DNA of 64,000 nucleotides from an uncultured Stenotrophomonas sp. (GCA_913775725.1 CAJYNG010000008.1:310001-374000), one strand, 5' to 3'. Shown: positions 42,288 through 53,250, numbered from the stretch's first letter. Made by a program: numbers and translations. Notes: generated by a model not told the origin, from the sequence alone.

Positions 42288-43469
42288 ATGAACAACCGCA
42301 GGACCTGGGGCATTGCCGCAATCGTTGCACTTCTTGCTGGCGGCACCGGCTGGTGGCTGTTCGCCGATGGCGATGATGCAGCGCTGATCACGGCCCCCGC
42401 GAGGGTGGCGGACCTGGAAAAGACCGTGCAGGCGGTCGGCCGCGTCAATCCGAAAGAACTGGTGGCCGTGGGCGCGCAGGTCTCGGGGCAGGTGAAGCGC
42501 CTGCATGTGGTGCTGGGCCAGCATGTACAGGCCGGCGACCTGATTGCCGAAGTGGATTCACAACCGCAGCGCATTGCCCTGCGCAGCGCCGAAGCGGCTA
42601 CTAACACGCTGCGTGCCCAACATGCGGCCAGCCAGGCGCGCTATGCGCAGGCCATCCGTGTGCATGAGCGCCAGGCGCAGCTGGTGGCGTCGCGGCTGGT
42701 TTCGCAGGAAGGTTTCGAGACCGCACGGGTGGCGCGCGATGCGGCGCGCGCGGACGTCGCAGCGCTGCAGGCGCAGATCGATCAGGCGGTGACCCAGGTG
42801 GAAACTGCGCGGATCAACCTGGGCTACACCCGCATCGTCTCACCTTCCGACGGCTACATCGTGGCCATCGTCACCAAGGCCGGGCAGACGTTGAACTCGA
42901 TGCAGACCACGCCGACCATCGTGATGCTGGCACAGATGGACACGATGACGGTTCGCACCGAGATCGCGGAGGCCGATGTGGAGCTGATCGCGCCTGGCCA
43001 ACCCCTGTGGTTCTCCACGCTGGGGCCGGGAGGACGCCGTTACGAATCGCATCTGCAGCAGCTTGAACCTGCGCCGTCGTCGATTGCCGACGTGGCCACC
43101 GGCAACACCGGCGGATCGGCGCAGACGCCGAAAGCGGTGTACTACGCCGGGCTGTTTGACGTACCCAATCCAGGCCTGAAACTGAAGCCGTCGATGACGG
43201 TGAAGGTGACGATCCAGCTGGCGCGTGCCGCCAATGCGCTGCAGGTGCCGTTGACGGCAGTGTCCGAGAGCGACGCCAAGGCGGGCAACGGCGCGACCGT
43301 ACAGGTGGTCGATGGCAAGGGCCGTGCCCACGAGCGCCCGGTGACGACCGGCCTGCGCACCGCCACCGCCGTGCAGATACTGTCCGGCCTCAAGGCAGGC
43401 GAGAACGTGGTGGTCGCCCAGGCGCCCAGCGGCGGCGACGCCGAACCCACCAGCCTGCTGGGGATGTGA
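42288..43469 (+). CDS. macA: MacA-type periplasmic adaptor
   Basis: A 393-residue membrane-fusion protein. One N-terminal helix (IAAIVALLAGGTGWWLF) anchors it in the inner membrane. Then come the barrel/lipoyl domain (VGAQVSGQVKRLHVVLGQHV, AGDLIAEVDSQ), a coiled-coil hairpin (about 95-175) and the second lipoyl half (YTRIVSPSDGYIVAIVTKAG). It links the MacB ATPase/permease to an outer-membrane channel, exporting macrolides, heme precursors or peptides in other species. It is followed at 2 bases by macB and is divergent from the two-component operon. No outer-membrane factor gene follows. Confidence 0.88.
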   Translation: MNNRRTWGIAAIVALLAGGTGWWLFADGDDAALITAPARVADLEKTVQAVGRVNPKELVAVGAQVSGQVKRLHVVLGQHVQAGDLIAEVDSQPQRIALRSAEAATNTLRAQHAASQARYAQAIRVHERQAQLVASRLVSQEGFETARVARDAARADVAALQAQIDQAVTQVETARINLGYTRIVSPSDGYIVAIVTKAGQTLNSMQTTPTIVMLAQMDTMTVRTEIAEADVELIAPGQPLWFSTLGPGGRRYESHLQQLEPAPSSIADVATGNTGGSAQTPKAVYYAGLFDVPNPGLKLKPSMTVKVTIQLARAANALQVPLTAVSESDAKAGNGATVQVVDGKGRAHERPVTTGLRTATAVQILSGLKAGENVVVAQAPSGGDAEPTSLLGM

Positions 43470-43471
43470 GC

Positions 43472-45415
43472 ATGGCCGAAGCTCTGCTGGAACTACGGGG
43501 CGTATCGCGCGCCTATCGCTCGGCCGCCGGTGAGGTGGTGGTGCTGAAGGATGTGTCGCTGCGCATCGACGCCGGTGAGTTCATCGCCATCATCGGCCCT
43601 TCGGGCTCGGGCAAGTCCACCCTGATGAACATCCTGGGCTGCCTGGACCGGCCGACTGAAGGCAGCTATCGCGTGGATGGGGCAGCGACCGAGCAGATGT
43701 CGGCCGATGAACGGGCGCACCTGCGTCGCGAGCATTTCGGCTTCATCTTCCAGCGCTACAACCTGATGGAGAATCTGAGCGCCACGGAGAATGTGGCACT
43801 GCCGGCGGTCTATGCCGGCGTGGATGCCGATGCGCGCACCGCCCGTGCGCGCATGCTGCTGGAAACATTGGGGCTGGGTGAGCGCACCACGAACCGGCCC
43901 AGTCAGCTGTCCGGCGGCCAGCAGCAGCGCGTTTCCATTGCGCGTTCGCTGATGAACGGGGGCACGATCGTGCTGGCCGACGAGCCGACCGGTGCGCTGG
44001 ACCATGCCAGTGGCCAGCAGGTGATGGCCGAGCTGAAGCGCCTGCACGGGCAGGGCCATACCGTGATCCTGGTGACACACGACGCGGCGATTGCTGCCCA
44101 TGCATCGCGTGTGATCGAGATCGCCGATGGACGCGTGGTGGCGGATCGCCAGGAGCGAGACCCGTCAGTGCTGCAGCATGCAGACGCACCCGAGCGCACA
44201 CCCGTGGCGGCCACCGAACGGCGCGCGCGCATCGATGCCATGCGCGAGGCGACGCGGATGGCCGTGCGTTCGATGCTGGCCCATCGCCTGCGCACGTTGC
44301 TGACCATGCTCGGCATCATCATCGGCGTGGCCGCGGTGGTGACCGTGGTGGCTCTGGGCAGGGGCGCGCAGGCGCAGGTCGAGTCACAGATCAACGAGCT
44401 GGGCGCGAGCACGCTGGAGATATTCCCGGGTACCGATTTCGGTGACCCGCGCTCGGCGGAAATCGAAACGCTGGTTGTGGGCGATGCCGATCACTTGGCC
44501 GCACTGAGCTATGTCGACAGTGTCAGCCCCAACCTGAGCGGTTCGGTGGCAGCACTGCAGGGCGGCCGGCGCGCCAACACGCAGGTGCTGGGGGCCGGTG
44601 CCGATCTGCCGCGCGTGCGCGGGCTGCGCCTGAAGGCCGGCCGGTTCTTCACCGTTGCCGAGGTGGATGCGCATCGGGCGGTGGGCGTGGTCGACCAGAA
44701 GGCGGCGAAGGCGCTGTTCACTGGCAATCCCATCGGCAACAAGGTGCTGCTGGGCGGCATGCCGGTCGAGGTGATCGGGGTGGTCGGCCCCAATGCATTC
44801 GCCGGTGGGGCCACGCCAACCGTCTACGTTCCCTATACGTCTGCTGCCTCACGGCTGTTGGGCAGCCAGCGGCTGGAGAGCATCACGGTGCGCGTGCGCG
44901 ACGACGTACCGACCACCGCCGCCGAAGCGTCGCTGGGAGCAGAACTGCAGCGGCTGCATGGGCGTCGCGATTTCTTCATCTACAACGCGGACCAGATCCG
45001 CAAGGCGGTGATGAAATCCAGCCAGACCATGGCGGCGCTGGTCTCGGCGATCGCGGCGGTGGCGCTGGTGGTCGGCGGCGTGGGCGTGATGAACATCATG
45101 CTGGTGTCGGTAAAGGAGCGCGTGCGGGAGATTGGCGTGCGGCTGGCGGTGGGGGCGCGGCAGAACGACATCCTGCGCCAGTTCCTGATCGAGGCGGTGC
45201 TGATCTGCCTGTTTGGCGGCGTGCTGGGCGTGCTGTTGGCATTCGGTGTGGGCGCGCTGTCCAGCCTGCTGTCGCTGGGTGTGCCATTCCTGTTCACTGC
45301 AGGGCCGGTACTCGCCGCGCTGGCGTGTTCGTCCGCAATCGGGCTCGGTTTCGGCTACTTCCCGGCGCGCAGTGCCGCACAGCTGGACCCGATCCAGGCG
45401 TTGGCGGCGGAGTAG
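43472..45415 (+). CDS. macB: MacB-type ABC ATPase/permease
   Basis: A 647-residue protein. An N-terminal ATPase (1-230) has Walker A GPSGSGKST, signature LSGGQQQR and Walker B IVLADEPTGALD. A helix at about 270-295 (LRTLLTMLGIIIGVAAVVTV) is followed by a large periplasmic domain and three C-terminal helices with the FtsX turn RVREIGVRLAVGARQNDI. MacB works as a dimer that couples cytoplasmic ATP use to pumping by the periplasmic domain. The ATG at 43472 was chosen; a GTG at 43466 overlaps the macA stop. The outer-membrane partner is likely a TolC-like protein encoded elsewhere. Confidence 0.93.
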   Translation: MAEALLELRGVSRAYRSAAGEVVVLKDVSLRIDAGEFIAIIGPSGSGKSTLMNILGCLDRPTEGSYRVDGAATEQMSADERAHLRREHFGFIFQRYNLMENLSATENVALPAVYAGVDADARTARARMLLETLGLGERTTNRPSQLSGGQQQRVSIARSLMNGGTIVLADEPTGALDHASGQQVMAELKRLHGQGHTVILVTHDAAIAAHASRVIEIADGRVVADRQERDPSVLQHADAPERTPVAATERRARIDAMREATRMAVRSMLAHRLRTLLTMLGIIIGVAAVVTVVALGRGAQAQVESQINELGASTLEIFPGTDFGDPRSAEIETLVVGDADHLAALSYVDSVSPNLSGSVAALQGGRRANTQVLGAGADLPRVRGLRLKAGRFFTVAEVDAHRAVGVVDQKAAKALFTGNPIGNKVLLGGMPVEVIGVVGPNAFAGGATPTVYVPYTSAASRLLGSQRLESITVRVRDDVPTTAAEASLGAELQRLHGRRDFFIYNADQIRKAVMKSSQTMAALVSAIAAVALVVGGVGVMNIMLVSVKERVREIGVRLAVGARQNDILRQFLIEAVLICLFGGVLGVLLAFGVGALSSLLSLGVPFLFTAGPVLAALACSSAIGLGFGYFPARSAAQLDPIQALAAE

Positions 45416-45440
45416 AATCACGCCCGCTGCGGAGAGAGTC

Positions 45441-47150
<1,710 letters not shown>

Positions 47151-47247
47151 GGCGCATGGCGTGGCTGGGGGCGAGGGCGGTAACGGCTGGCGTCGGCATC
47201 AGGCTACGTCAGCAGGTGTTATCTATCGCCACGGAAGGGTGATGTGG

Positions 47248-47294
47248 GTGTGAGTCCTGGCAAGTCCTGATCAGCGCTGTGATAGGACTCACAC
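47248..47294. promoter_or_regulatory. Long inverted repeat with perfect 11-bp arms
   Basis: GTGTGAGTCCT (47248..47258) and AGGACTCACAC (47284..47294) are exact reverse complements separated by 25 bases; an extra AGTCCT copy lies in between. It sits between the M23 peptidase stop and the GGDEF gene start, both on the minus strand. It could be an operator for the cyclase gene or a hairpin after the peptidase gene. Confidence 0.55.
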
Positions 47295-47360
47295 ATTGCC
47301 GATGGCAGACGTTGCCGGATCGCGGCCGCGCAGTGCCGGCGAGAGCATAACCGTGGGATT

Positions 47361-48536
47361 TCAGAAACCGATAACCACATCGTTGAGTGGCAGTTGCTGC
47401 TGGCGTAGCTCTGCGGGCAGCGCGGTCCAGCGCTCACCCTGACCGAACAGCTGCGCCTCGGCTTCCGGGCCGAAATGCTGGAACCGATCGAAGACGTAGG
47501 GAATGCCCTCGGAGCCTTCGAAGCGGACGCCGTTGGACAGCTGGAAGTGCAGGTGGGGCGCCGCGGAGTTGCCCGACTGGCCCAGCGCGCCCAGCGCCTG
47601 CCCGCGCTGCACGCGCTGGCCGGGCTTGACCTTGATGCTGCCCGTGCGCAGGTGGGCATAGCTGGCGAACACCCCCGGCGAAATTTCCAGCACCACGTAG
47701 TTACCGAACAAGCCGTGGCTGGTCAGTGATGCCGGTTCGGGTTGCGGGGTCAGGGGAGAATGCTCCGGCTCGCCGTCGCGCACATCGCGGACCACGCCGT
47801 CCGCCACGGCAATCACCGGCGCGGCATAGCCCACCCAATCCGGGTGGCGCGTCTTCTGCAGGCGCTCGGGAGCGGCATGGACCGCGCGGCCCTGTGCATC
47901 CACGCCGACCAGATCGAGCGCGAACCGCTGCGGGATGGTCAGCGCGCCATTCACCGCCACCAGGCTGCCCCAATGGTGTGACTGCGCGGCGCCAGGGCCT
48001 TCATGCGCGAGCCATCGGCCGCCCTTCAGCGGTGGCCCGAGCACCGGCAGCGCCGATGTGGCGACGTCGACCGCTGCGCCATCAAGCGTGGTGATTCCGG
48101 CGTTTTCCGTGGCGAAATCGATGTGGTGGCGGAGCACGTGGGGAAGCGGTGCATCGGCTGGCAGTGTCAGCCACACGAACAGGACCAGGCGCTTGCCGGC
48201 AGCGATGGAAGGCGGCGCACCGTCGGCAGCGGCGGGGCGCACCCATGCGGACAGTGCACTGGCGTCCATGTTCAACAGTGGCGAGGGAGAGCTGTCCGCG
48301 AACACCTGCAGTCCCTGCGGCCGCAGCGTGCCGGTGTCGCCGTAGAAATTACTGAGGTGCAGCTCGTAGGCGAGATGGCGTGCACCGTCACTGCCGATGA
48401 ACGGTGCGGGCGCAAACGGTACGCGGGCCTCGACAGGTGCCAGCGGCGGCGATGCCGCGCTGGCCACCGCACCGGGCAGCAGTACAGCCAGCAGCAGCCA
48501 GCGGCCGATGCTAAGTGCGTTGCGTGGACAGGGCAC
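47361..48536 (-). CDS. Periplasmic M23-family peptidase
   Basis: About 391 residues. The GTG at 48536 gives a good signal peptide (RWLLLAVLLPGAVASAA) and follows GGGGG-rich sequence; it lies 1 base after the stop of the upstream gene. The C-terminal M23/lysostaphin-like domain shows FGNYVVLEISPGVFASYAHL, GQALGALGQSGNSAAPHLHF, and the HLHF zinc motif. The first motif HxxxD is not evident (GYAAPVIAVADGVVRDV in its place), so the zinc site may be incomplete. Such enzymes cut peptidoglycan cross-links or act as activators. It is coupled to an inhibitor-like gene. Confidence 0.8.
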   Translation of the reverse strand: MPCPRNALSIGRWLLLAVLLPGAVASAASPPLAPVEARVPFAPAPFIGSDGARHLAYELHLSNFYGDTGTLRPQGLQVFADSSPSPLLNMDASALSAWVRPAAADGAPPSIAAGKRLVLFVWLTLPADAPLPHVLRHHIDFATENAGITTLDGAAVDVATSALPVLGPPLKGGRWLAHEGPGAAQSHHWGSLVAVNGALTIPQRFALDLVGVDAQGRAVHAAPERLQKTRHPDWVGYAAPVIAVADGVVRDVRDGEPEHSPLTPQPEPASLTSHGLFGNYVVLEISPGVFASYAHLRTGSIKVKPGQRVQRGQALGALGQSGNSAAPHLHFQLSNGVRFEGSEGIPYVFDRFQHFGPEAEAQLFGQGERWTALPAELRQQQLPLNDVVIGF

Positions 48537-48537
48537 T

Positions 48538-49122
48538 TCATCGCCCCCTGGGATTGAGATACAAGCGCGCCCCATCCGATTCACGGTGCCCCGTCCAACG
48601 CCCGCCGCCCGACGCGCGGAAGCGCCCGAATACGGTGTTGCTGGTGTCGGTCAGCAGCAGCTGGTTGCTCGACAGCACCCAGCGGTTGGCCGAGAAGAAG
48701 CCATCCGGGCAGCCGGCAGGCACATAGGCACTGTAGCCACCGAACCACTCCATGTTCTTCAACTCGATGGTGCAGCTGCTGCCGTTCTCCTGGCCCAGTG
48801 TCCAGCTGCCGAACAGATCGCTGTCGTGCGCATCGCGGTCGCCGCGCCGGCGGTCATGACCCCAGTCGTCGTTGCTGTCGTGCACGCCGAAGCCCACGTC
48901 GATGCCTTTGCTTTCGCTACGCGACTCGGATTGCGAGCTGCCACTGGTGGTGGTCTGCGTGGTCATCGAGCCACTGTTCTGAGTCTCAGTGCTGCTCGAT
49001 TGGGTGGTCTGATCGGTGCGGGTGGTCTGTTGGCCGAAGCCGAACGAGGCGTCCTGGGCCAGGGCGGGCAGGGCCATGCAGCACAGCGCGGACAGGCAGG
49101 TACGGGCAAGCACGGCAGCCAT
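48538..49122 (-). CDS. AprI/Inh-type metalloprotease inhibitor domain protein
   Basis: A 194-residue exported protein. The signal peptide ends LCCMALPALAQDA. A Ser/Thr/Gln-rich linker (about 25-75) precedes an inhibitor-like barrel with LFGSWTLGQENGSSCTIEL, a second Cys in PAGCPDGFF, WVLSSNQLLLTDTSN and WTGHRESDGARLYL. This order matches AprI/Inh inhibitors, which block serralysin-type metalloproteases in the periplasm. The long polar linker is unusual for that family. It is immediately upstream of an M23 peptidase in the same operon, with a 1-base gap. The start has a ribosome binding site GAGGA. Inhibition of that peptidase is a hypothesis. Confidence 0.75.
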   Translation of the reverse strand: MAAVLARTCLSALCCMALPALAQDASFGFGQQTTRTDQTTQSSSTETQNSGSMTTQTTTSGSSQSESRSESKGIDVGFGVHDSNDDWGHDRRRGDRDAHDSDLFGSWTLGQENGSSCTIELKNMEWFGGYSAYVPAGCPDGFFSANRWVLSSNQLLLTDTSNTVFGRFRASGGGRWTGHRESDGARLYLNPRGR

Positions 49123-49204
49123 CGCAGGATCCTCGGAAGGGTGGACCGCGCGAGTATCGAACCGGCGGGGCGGGAGACGGTGTGAGGGAGCGCCGCAGCG
49201 CCTC

Positions 49205-49849
49205 TCAATCAGCCATCACCCGCCCAATGGCATCGGCCAGCAGGGCGCGCAGCCGGGCCGGCGGAAGATCCGGATCGCGTACCGCGCGCATCGCCAGGCC
49301 CTCCACCAGCAACCGCAGCAACAGGGTGCGGCCGGCAATCTGCTCTTCGTCCAGAGCCCGGCCGAGGCGCGCATCGCGCTGGCGCAGCCAGGCCTGGATG
49401 GCAGCGCTGGTCTGCTTGTCATGGGTACGCAGCACACCGGCCAGCTCCGGATCGCGATGGGCCTCGGCATTGATCTCCGCATACAGCGCCACGCTGGCGA
49501 TGGCGTTGCCATGGATCGGCAGCACCTCTCCACGTGCCCACTGCTGGTAGCACTCCAGCAGCCCATCGACCAGGTCGGAGGCTGCCGGCATCTCGCTGAT
49601 CGAGGCCTGGTCGTGGCGCAGCTGGCGCTCGATCAGGGCCAGGATCAGGGCGCGCTTGTTGGCGAAGTAACGGTACATCAGCCCCTGGCTGATCTCGGCC
49701 TCCGCGGCGATATCGCCGATGGAACCGGCATGGAAACCGCGGGTGATGAAGCACTTCTGGGCCGCGTCGAGGATGCGGCGGCGTTGGGCCTCGGCATGGG
49801 CTGCAGCGGGATCTTCGGAGGTCGATGCTACGGCGGATTTCGGCGTCAT
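49205..49849 (-). CDS. TetR-family regulator
   Basis: A 214-residue regulator. The DNA-binding part is RRILDAAQKCFITRGFHAGS followed by the recognition region ISQGLMYRYFANKRALIL. The ligand domain belongs to the group found in AcrR-like and fatty-acid-type regulators. It is divergent from a TonB receptor/phosphatase operon, with a near-perfect palindrome between them (49899..49916) that is the likely operator. The effector is unknown. Confidence 0.88.
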   Translation of the reverse strand: MTPKSAVASTSEDPAAAHAEAQRRRILDAAQKCFITRGFHAGSIGDIAAEAEISQGLMYRYFANKRALILALIERQLRHDQASISEMPAASDLVDGLLECYQQWARGEVLPIHGNAIASVALYAEINAEAHRDPELAGVLRTHDKQTSAAIQAWLRQRDARLGRALDEEQIAGRTLLLRLLVEGLAMRAVRDPDLPPARLRALLADAIGRVMAD

Positions 49850-49898
49850 TGCGTGAGGTCAGGGCGTCAAGAGGCGGGATAGTACGTCACAAAAGGTG

Positions 49899-49916
49899 TG
49901 AATGAACGGTCATTCA
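49899..49916. promoter_or_regulatory. TetR operator candidate TGAATGAACGGTCATTCA
   Basis: An 18-bp palindrome with eight of nine arm bases matching, midway between the TetR start (49849) and the receptor start (49964). Size and form (TGAATGA...TCATTCA) are typical for the AcrR/TetR group. Confidence 0.75.
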
Positions 49917-49963
49917 TTTGTAATTCGCGCCTCCCAGACTGCGCCGGCCTTCTCCTTCCGCGA

Positions 49964-52261
49964 ATGAGTCCGATGCGCCACGCCACGCTGCACCGCCCGT
50001 TGCTCACCCTCGCCATCGCTGCCGCTTTGCCGGCGCTGGCCCATGCCGAAGACAGCCCCGGCGCCGACGCCGGCGCGTCCGCCGATGCCGCGCGCACCGT
50101 GGTCGCCCTCGACCAGGTGATGGTGACCGCACAGAAGCGGGCCACCAACCTGCAGGAGACGCCGATCTCGGTGTCGGTGGTCGATGCCGAAGCGCTGAAG
50201 GATCGCAATGCGATCTCGCTGGGCAGCCTGTCCGATGGTTCCATCCCGTCGCTGCGGGTCACGCCGTTTGCCACCCGCAGTTCTGCACTGAACATCGGCA
50301 TCCGTGGCATCGGCGCCTCCGGCGACGCCAACCAGCCGGCGCGCGATGCCGGCGTCGGCATCTACGTCGACGGTGTGTTCATGGGCCGCGCGCAGGGCCT
50401 GGGCAGCATGCTTTACGACGTGGAGCGCATCGAAGTGCTGAAGGGCCCGCAGGGCACGCTGTTCGGCCGCAATACCGAGGGCGGCGCGGTGAGCATCGTG
50501 ACCAAGGCGCCGACCGGCGAGTTTGGTGGCAGCGTCAGCGCGGGGGTGTCCAACTTCAGTGGCTACAACAGCGCACTGCACCTGGACCTGCCCAAGGTGG
50601 GCGATGTCAGCTTCAAGATCGACGCGGTGCAGGCCAAGCGCGGTGGCACCACCGACAACCCGATGCGCGGCGAGCGCGACTTCAACAGCTACGACAAGCG
50701 CGGCGCACGCCTGAGCGCACTGTGGCAGCCGAGTGATGACTTCTCGCTGCTGTACGCGTTCGATCGCTCCTATGACGCCACCACGCCATACCACACCCAG
50801 GTGCTGGTGCCGGGCGCGTACCTCAGCCCGCTGCAGAAGGCCGGTGCCAGCCAGGACCGCCGCGACAGCGCCATCCTGGGCGGGCCGCAGGAAGACAACA
50901 TCGGCCGCACCAGTGGCCATCTGTTGAACCTGTCGTGGGTGTTGAATGACACCCTTGAGCTGAAATCGATCAGTTCCTACCGCGAACTGACGCAGGGCCA
51001 GTTCGACATGGGCCTGGTTGATGCGATATCGGCCTACGGTGGCGCCGGCACGCCCTTCGGCCGTTACAGCCTGGCGCAGGTCTACCAGCACCAGTACAGC
51101 CAGGAATTCCAGCTGATCGGCAACACCTCGCAGGTGCAGTTCCTGGGCGGTGCGTTCTACTACCACGAGACCGCCGGCGACAATGCGCAGACCCCGAACA
51201 TGCTGGTGTGGGGGCCGGGTGGCAACAGCTATACGGTGAACCCGGCGACCAACCCGCTGGATCTTTCACGGGTGCGGATCGACCGCGCCAGCAAGGCGTG
51301 GACCGACAGCCTGGGTGTGTTCGGCCAGGCCACCTGGACGCCCGAAGCAGTGCAGCGCCTGCACCTGACGGCGGGTGGTCGCTACACCCGTGATGACAAG
51401 AAAGGCAGCCTGTACATCGTCAATGGCGCGGCAACGAACCTTGCGTTCAAGGACCGCTGGAGCCGCTTCGACCCGATGGTGAACATCGCCTACGACCTTG
51501 GCGAGCACGCAATGGTCTATGCCAAGTACAGCACCGGCTTCAAAGCCGGCGGTGCCAACTCGCGCTCGACCAATTACACCGCCTTCGGTCCGGAGGAAGT
51601 GACGGCCTATGAGCTGGGCTTCAAGTCTCAGTTCTGGGACAACCGTGCGCGCCTGAACCTGGCCGTGTTCGATTCGACCATCGCGCACAAGCAGATGGAC
51701 TTCTCGCTGCCGTTCGACCCGAACAGCGGTGAAACCCGGACCACCATGGTCACCACCAATGCGCTGAGCGATGGAAAGTCGCGGGGTGCGGAGCTGGAGT
51801 TCAACGTAATGCCGGTGGACAACCTCACCCTCGGCCTCAACTACGCCTACACGAAGATCGATGCGCAGACCGCGACGGATCCGTTTGGTGCCGGCGTACA
51901 GGTGACCGTGCAGCCGCTGCTGGCCCCGAAGAATGCGGGCAGCCTGTCGCTGGACTATCTGGTCCCGTTCGCCAACTTCTCGGCGCTGAAGTTCCATGTG
52001 GATGGCAACTGGTCCGATGGTTACTACACCAGCGAGTACGACCAGATGCTCACCGACAGCTCGTTCGTGGTGAATGGACGGGTGGCACTGGTGGATGTGC
52101 CGGTCAACAGCACTGGCACCACGATGTCGTTCTCGCTGTGGGCGCGCAATCTGCTGGATGAGCAGCACCTGTTCTACAAGATCAACAGCGCTGCGCTGGG
52201 CCAGAGCGGCATCTTCAATGACCCGCGTACCTTCGGCCTGGAAATGGCCGTCAACTTCTGA
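49964..52261 (+). CDS. TonB-dependent receptor
   Basis: A 765-residue outer-membrane receptor. The signal peptide ends LPALAHAED. A TonB-box-like segment (LDQVMVTAQKR) is followed by the plug (GVGIYVDGVFMGRAQG; VLKGPQGTLFGRNTEGGAVS) and a barrel ending GLEMAVNF. This is the oar/sphingomonad-type receptor group (with TAQKR and LFGRN) that often takes up organic molecules rather than siderophores. It is followed after 17 bases by a periplasmic tyrosine phosphatase in the same operon. The start codon could also be the ATG at 49973; neither has a clear ribosome binding site. Confidence 0.9.
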   Translation: MSPMRHATLHRPLLTLAIAAALPALAHAEDSPGADAGASADAARTVVALDQVMVTAQKRATNLQETPISVSVVDAEALKDRNAISLGSLSDGSIPSLRVTPFATRSSALNIGIRGIGASGDANQPARDAGVGIYVDGVFMGRAQGLGSMLYDVERIEVLKGPQGTLFGRNTEGGAVSIVTKAPTGEFGGSVSAGVSNFSGYNSALHLDLPKVGDVSFKIDAVQAKRGGTTDNPMRGERDFNSYDKRGARLSALWQPSDDFSLLYAFDRSYDATTPYHTQVLVPGAYLSPLQKAGASQDRRDSAILGGPQEDNIGRTSGHLLNLSWVLNDTLELKSISSYRELTQGQFDMGLVDAISAYGGAGTPFGRYSLAQVYQHQYSQEFQLIGNTSQVQFLGGAFYYHETAGDNAQTPNMLVWGPGGNSYTVNPATNPLDLSRVRIDRASKAWTDSLGVFGQATWTPEAVQRLHLTAGGRYTRDDKKGSLYIVNGAATNLAFKDRWSRFDPMVNIAYDLGEHAMVYAKYSTGFKAGGANSRSTNYTAFGPEEVTAYELGFKSQFWDNRARLNLAVFDSTIAHKQMDFSLPFDPNSGETRTTMVTTNALSDGKSRGAELEFNVMPVDNLTLGLNYAYTKIDAQTATDPFGAGVQVTVQPLLAPKNAGSLSLDYLVPFANFSALKFHVDGNWSDGYYTSEYDQMLTDSSFVVNGRVALVDVPVNSTGTTMSFSLWARNLLDEQHLFYKINSAALGQSGIFNDPRTFGLEMAVNF

Positions 52262-52278
52262 TTCGAACGGAGAACCCC

Positions 52279-53175
52279 ATGAAGATCCGCCATGCCGAAC
52301 TCGCCCTGGCCCTGATGCTGAGCCTGCCGATGGCCGCGACAGCTGTTGCCGCAGATGCGCCGCTGGCCGTTTCCACGAAGGCGACGACCGCCGCCAATGT
52401 GAAGCCCGTCGCTGCCGATGCACAGCGCGTGATCCCGTTGCAGGGCGCGTGGAACGTGCGTACGTTTGCCGGCCTTCAAGGCCGCCACGGTCCGATTCCG
52501 GCCGATGCGTTCGTGCGTACGGCTGATCTCGGCCGCCTGACCGATGCCGACCGTGATGCTCTGGTCGCCGCCGGTGTGAAGCTGGACATCGACCTGCGCA
52601 CCGCCGATGAGGAAGCACAGTCGCCTGACCTGCTGGCCCGCGATGATCGCTTCGACTACCAGCGCATCTCGCTGATGGGTACCGAGAAGATGGACCTGCA
52701 GAAGATGATGACCAGCTTCCCGGATTCGCTGGGCGAAGCCTACGTGCAGTGGCTGGGCCACAGCCAGCCGCAGTTCAAGCAGGTGTTCCAGCGCATCGCC
52801 GCGCAGCAGGACGGTGCGGTGCTGTTCCATTGCACGGCCGGCAAGGACCGCACCGGTATCATCGCCGGGCTGCTGCTGGACCTGGCCGGCGTGCCGAAGG
52901 CCGAGATCGTGCACAACTACGCGATCTCCGCGCATTACCTGGAGGGGCAGCCGAAGGACAGCGCGATGAACGCGCAGATCATGGCGCTGGTCAAGCAGAA
53001 CCCGGAGATCGGCCGCAAGATGGCGGGCATGGCCGGTACCGCGCCGGGCAACATGGAGCACTTCCTGGCGGCGCTGCACAGCCAGTACGGTGGAGCGGAA
53101 GGCTACCTGAAGTCGATCGGGGTGAGCGAGCAGGAGATCCAGCAGTTGAAGGCGCGGCTGGGGCAGGCCGGCTGA
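52279..53175 (+). CDS. Exported tyrosine-type phosphatase (Y_phosphatase3/LipA-like)
   Basis: A 298-residue protein with a signal peptide ending ATAVAADA, so it is periplasmic. The CX5R loop is HCTAGKDRTG with Cys185 and Arg191. Upstream motifs GAWNVRTFAGL and VRTADLGRLTDADRDAL, and LDIDLRTADE, match the Listeria LipA group of phosphatases, which act on phosphotyrosine and phosphoinositides. It is in an operon with a TonB receptor, so it may release phosphate from an imported organic phosphate. The substrate cannot be named from sequence. A ribosome binding site CGGAGA precedes the ATG. Confidence 0.87.
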   Translation: MKIRHAELALALMLSLPMAATAVAADAPLAVSTKATTAANVKPVAADAQRVIPLQGAWNVRTFAGLQGRHGPIPADAFVRTADLGRLTDADRDALVAAGVKLDIDLRTADEEAQSPDLLARDDRFDYQRISLMGTEKMDLQKMMTSFPDSLGEAYVQWLGHSQPQFKQVFQRIAAQQDGAVLFHCTAGKDRTGIIAGLLLDLAGVPKAEIVHNYAISAHYLEGQPKDSAMNAQIMALVKQNPEIGRKMAGMAGTAPGNMEHFLAALHSQYGGAEGYLKSIGVSEQEIQQLKARLGQAG

Positions 53176-53178
53176 CAG

Positions 53179-53250
53179 GTAGTGCCGGCCGCTGGCCGGC
53201 TCCCCTTTGACGTCCAGAGACCGAAGGGATGCCGGCCCTTGGCCGGCACT
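53179..53250. repeat. REP inverted pair of the GTAGTGCCGGCC subtype
   Basis: GTAGTGCCGGCCGCTGGCCG at 53179 and an imperfect inverted copy GCCGGCCCTTGGCCGGCACT ending at 53250. Lies between the convergent phosphatase and small membrane protein genes. Confidence 0.82.
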
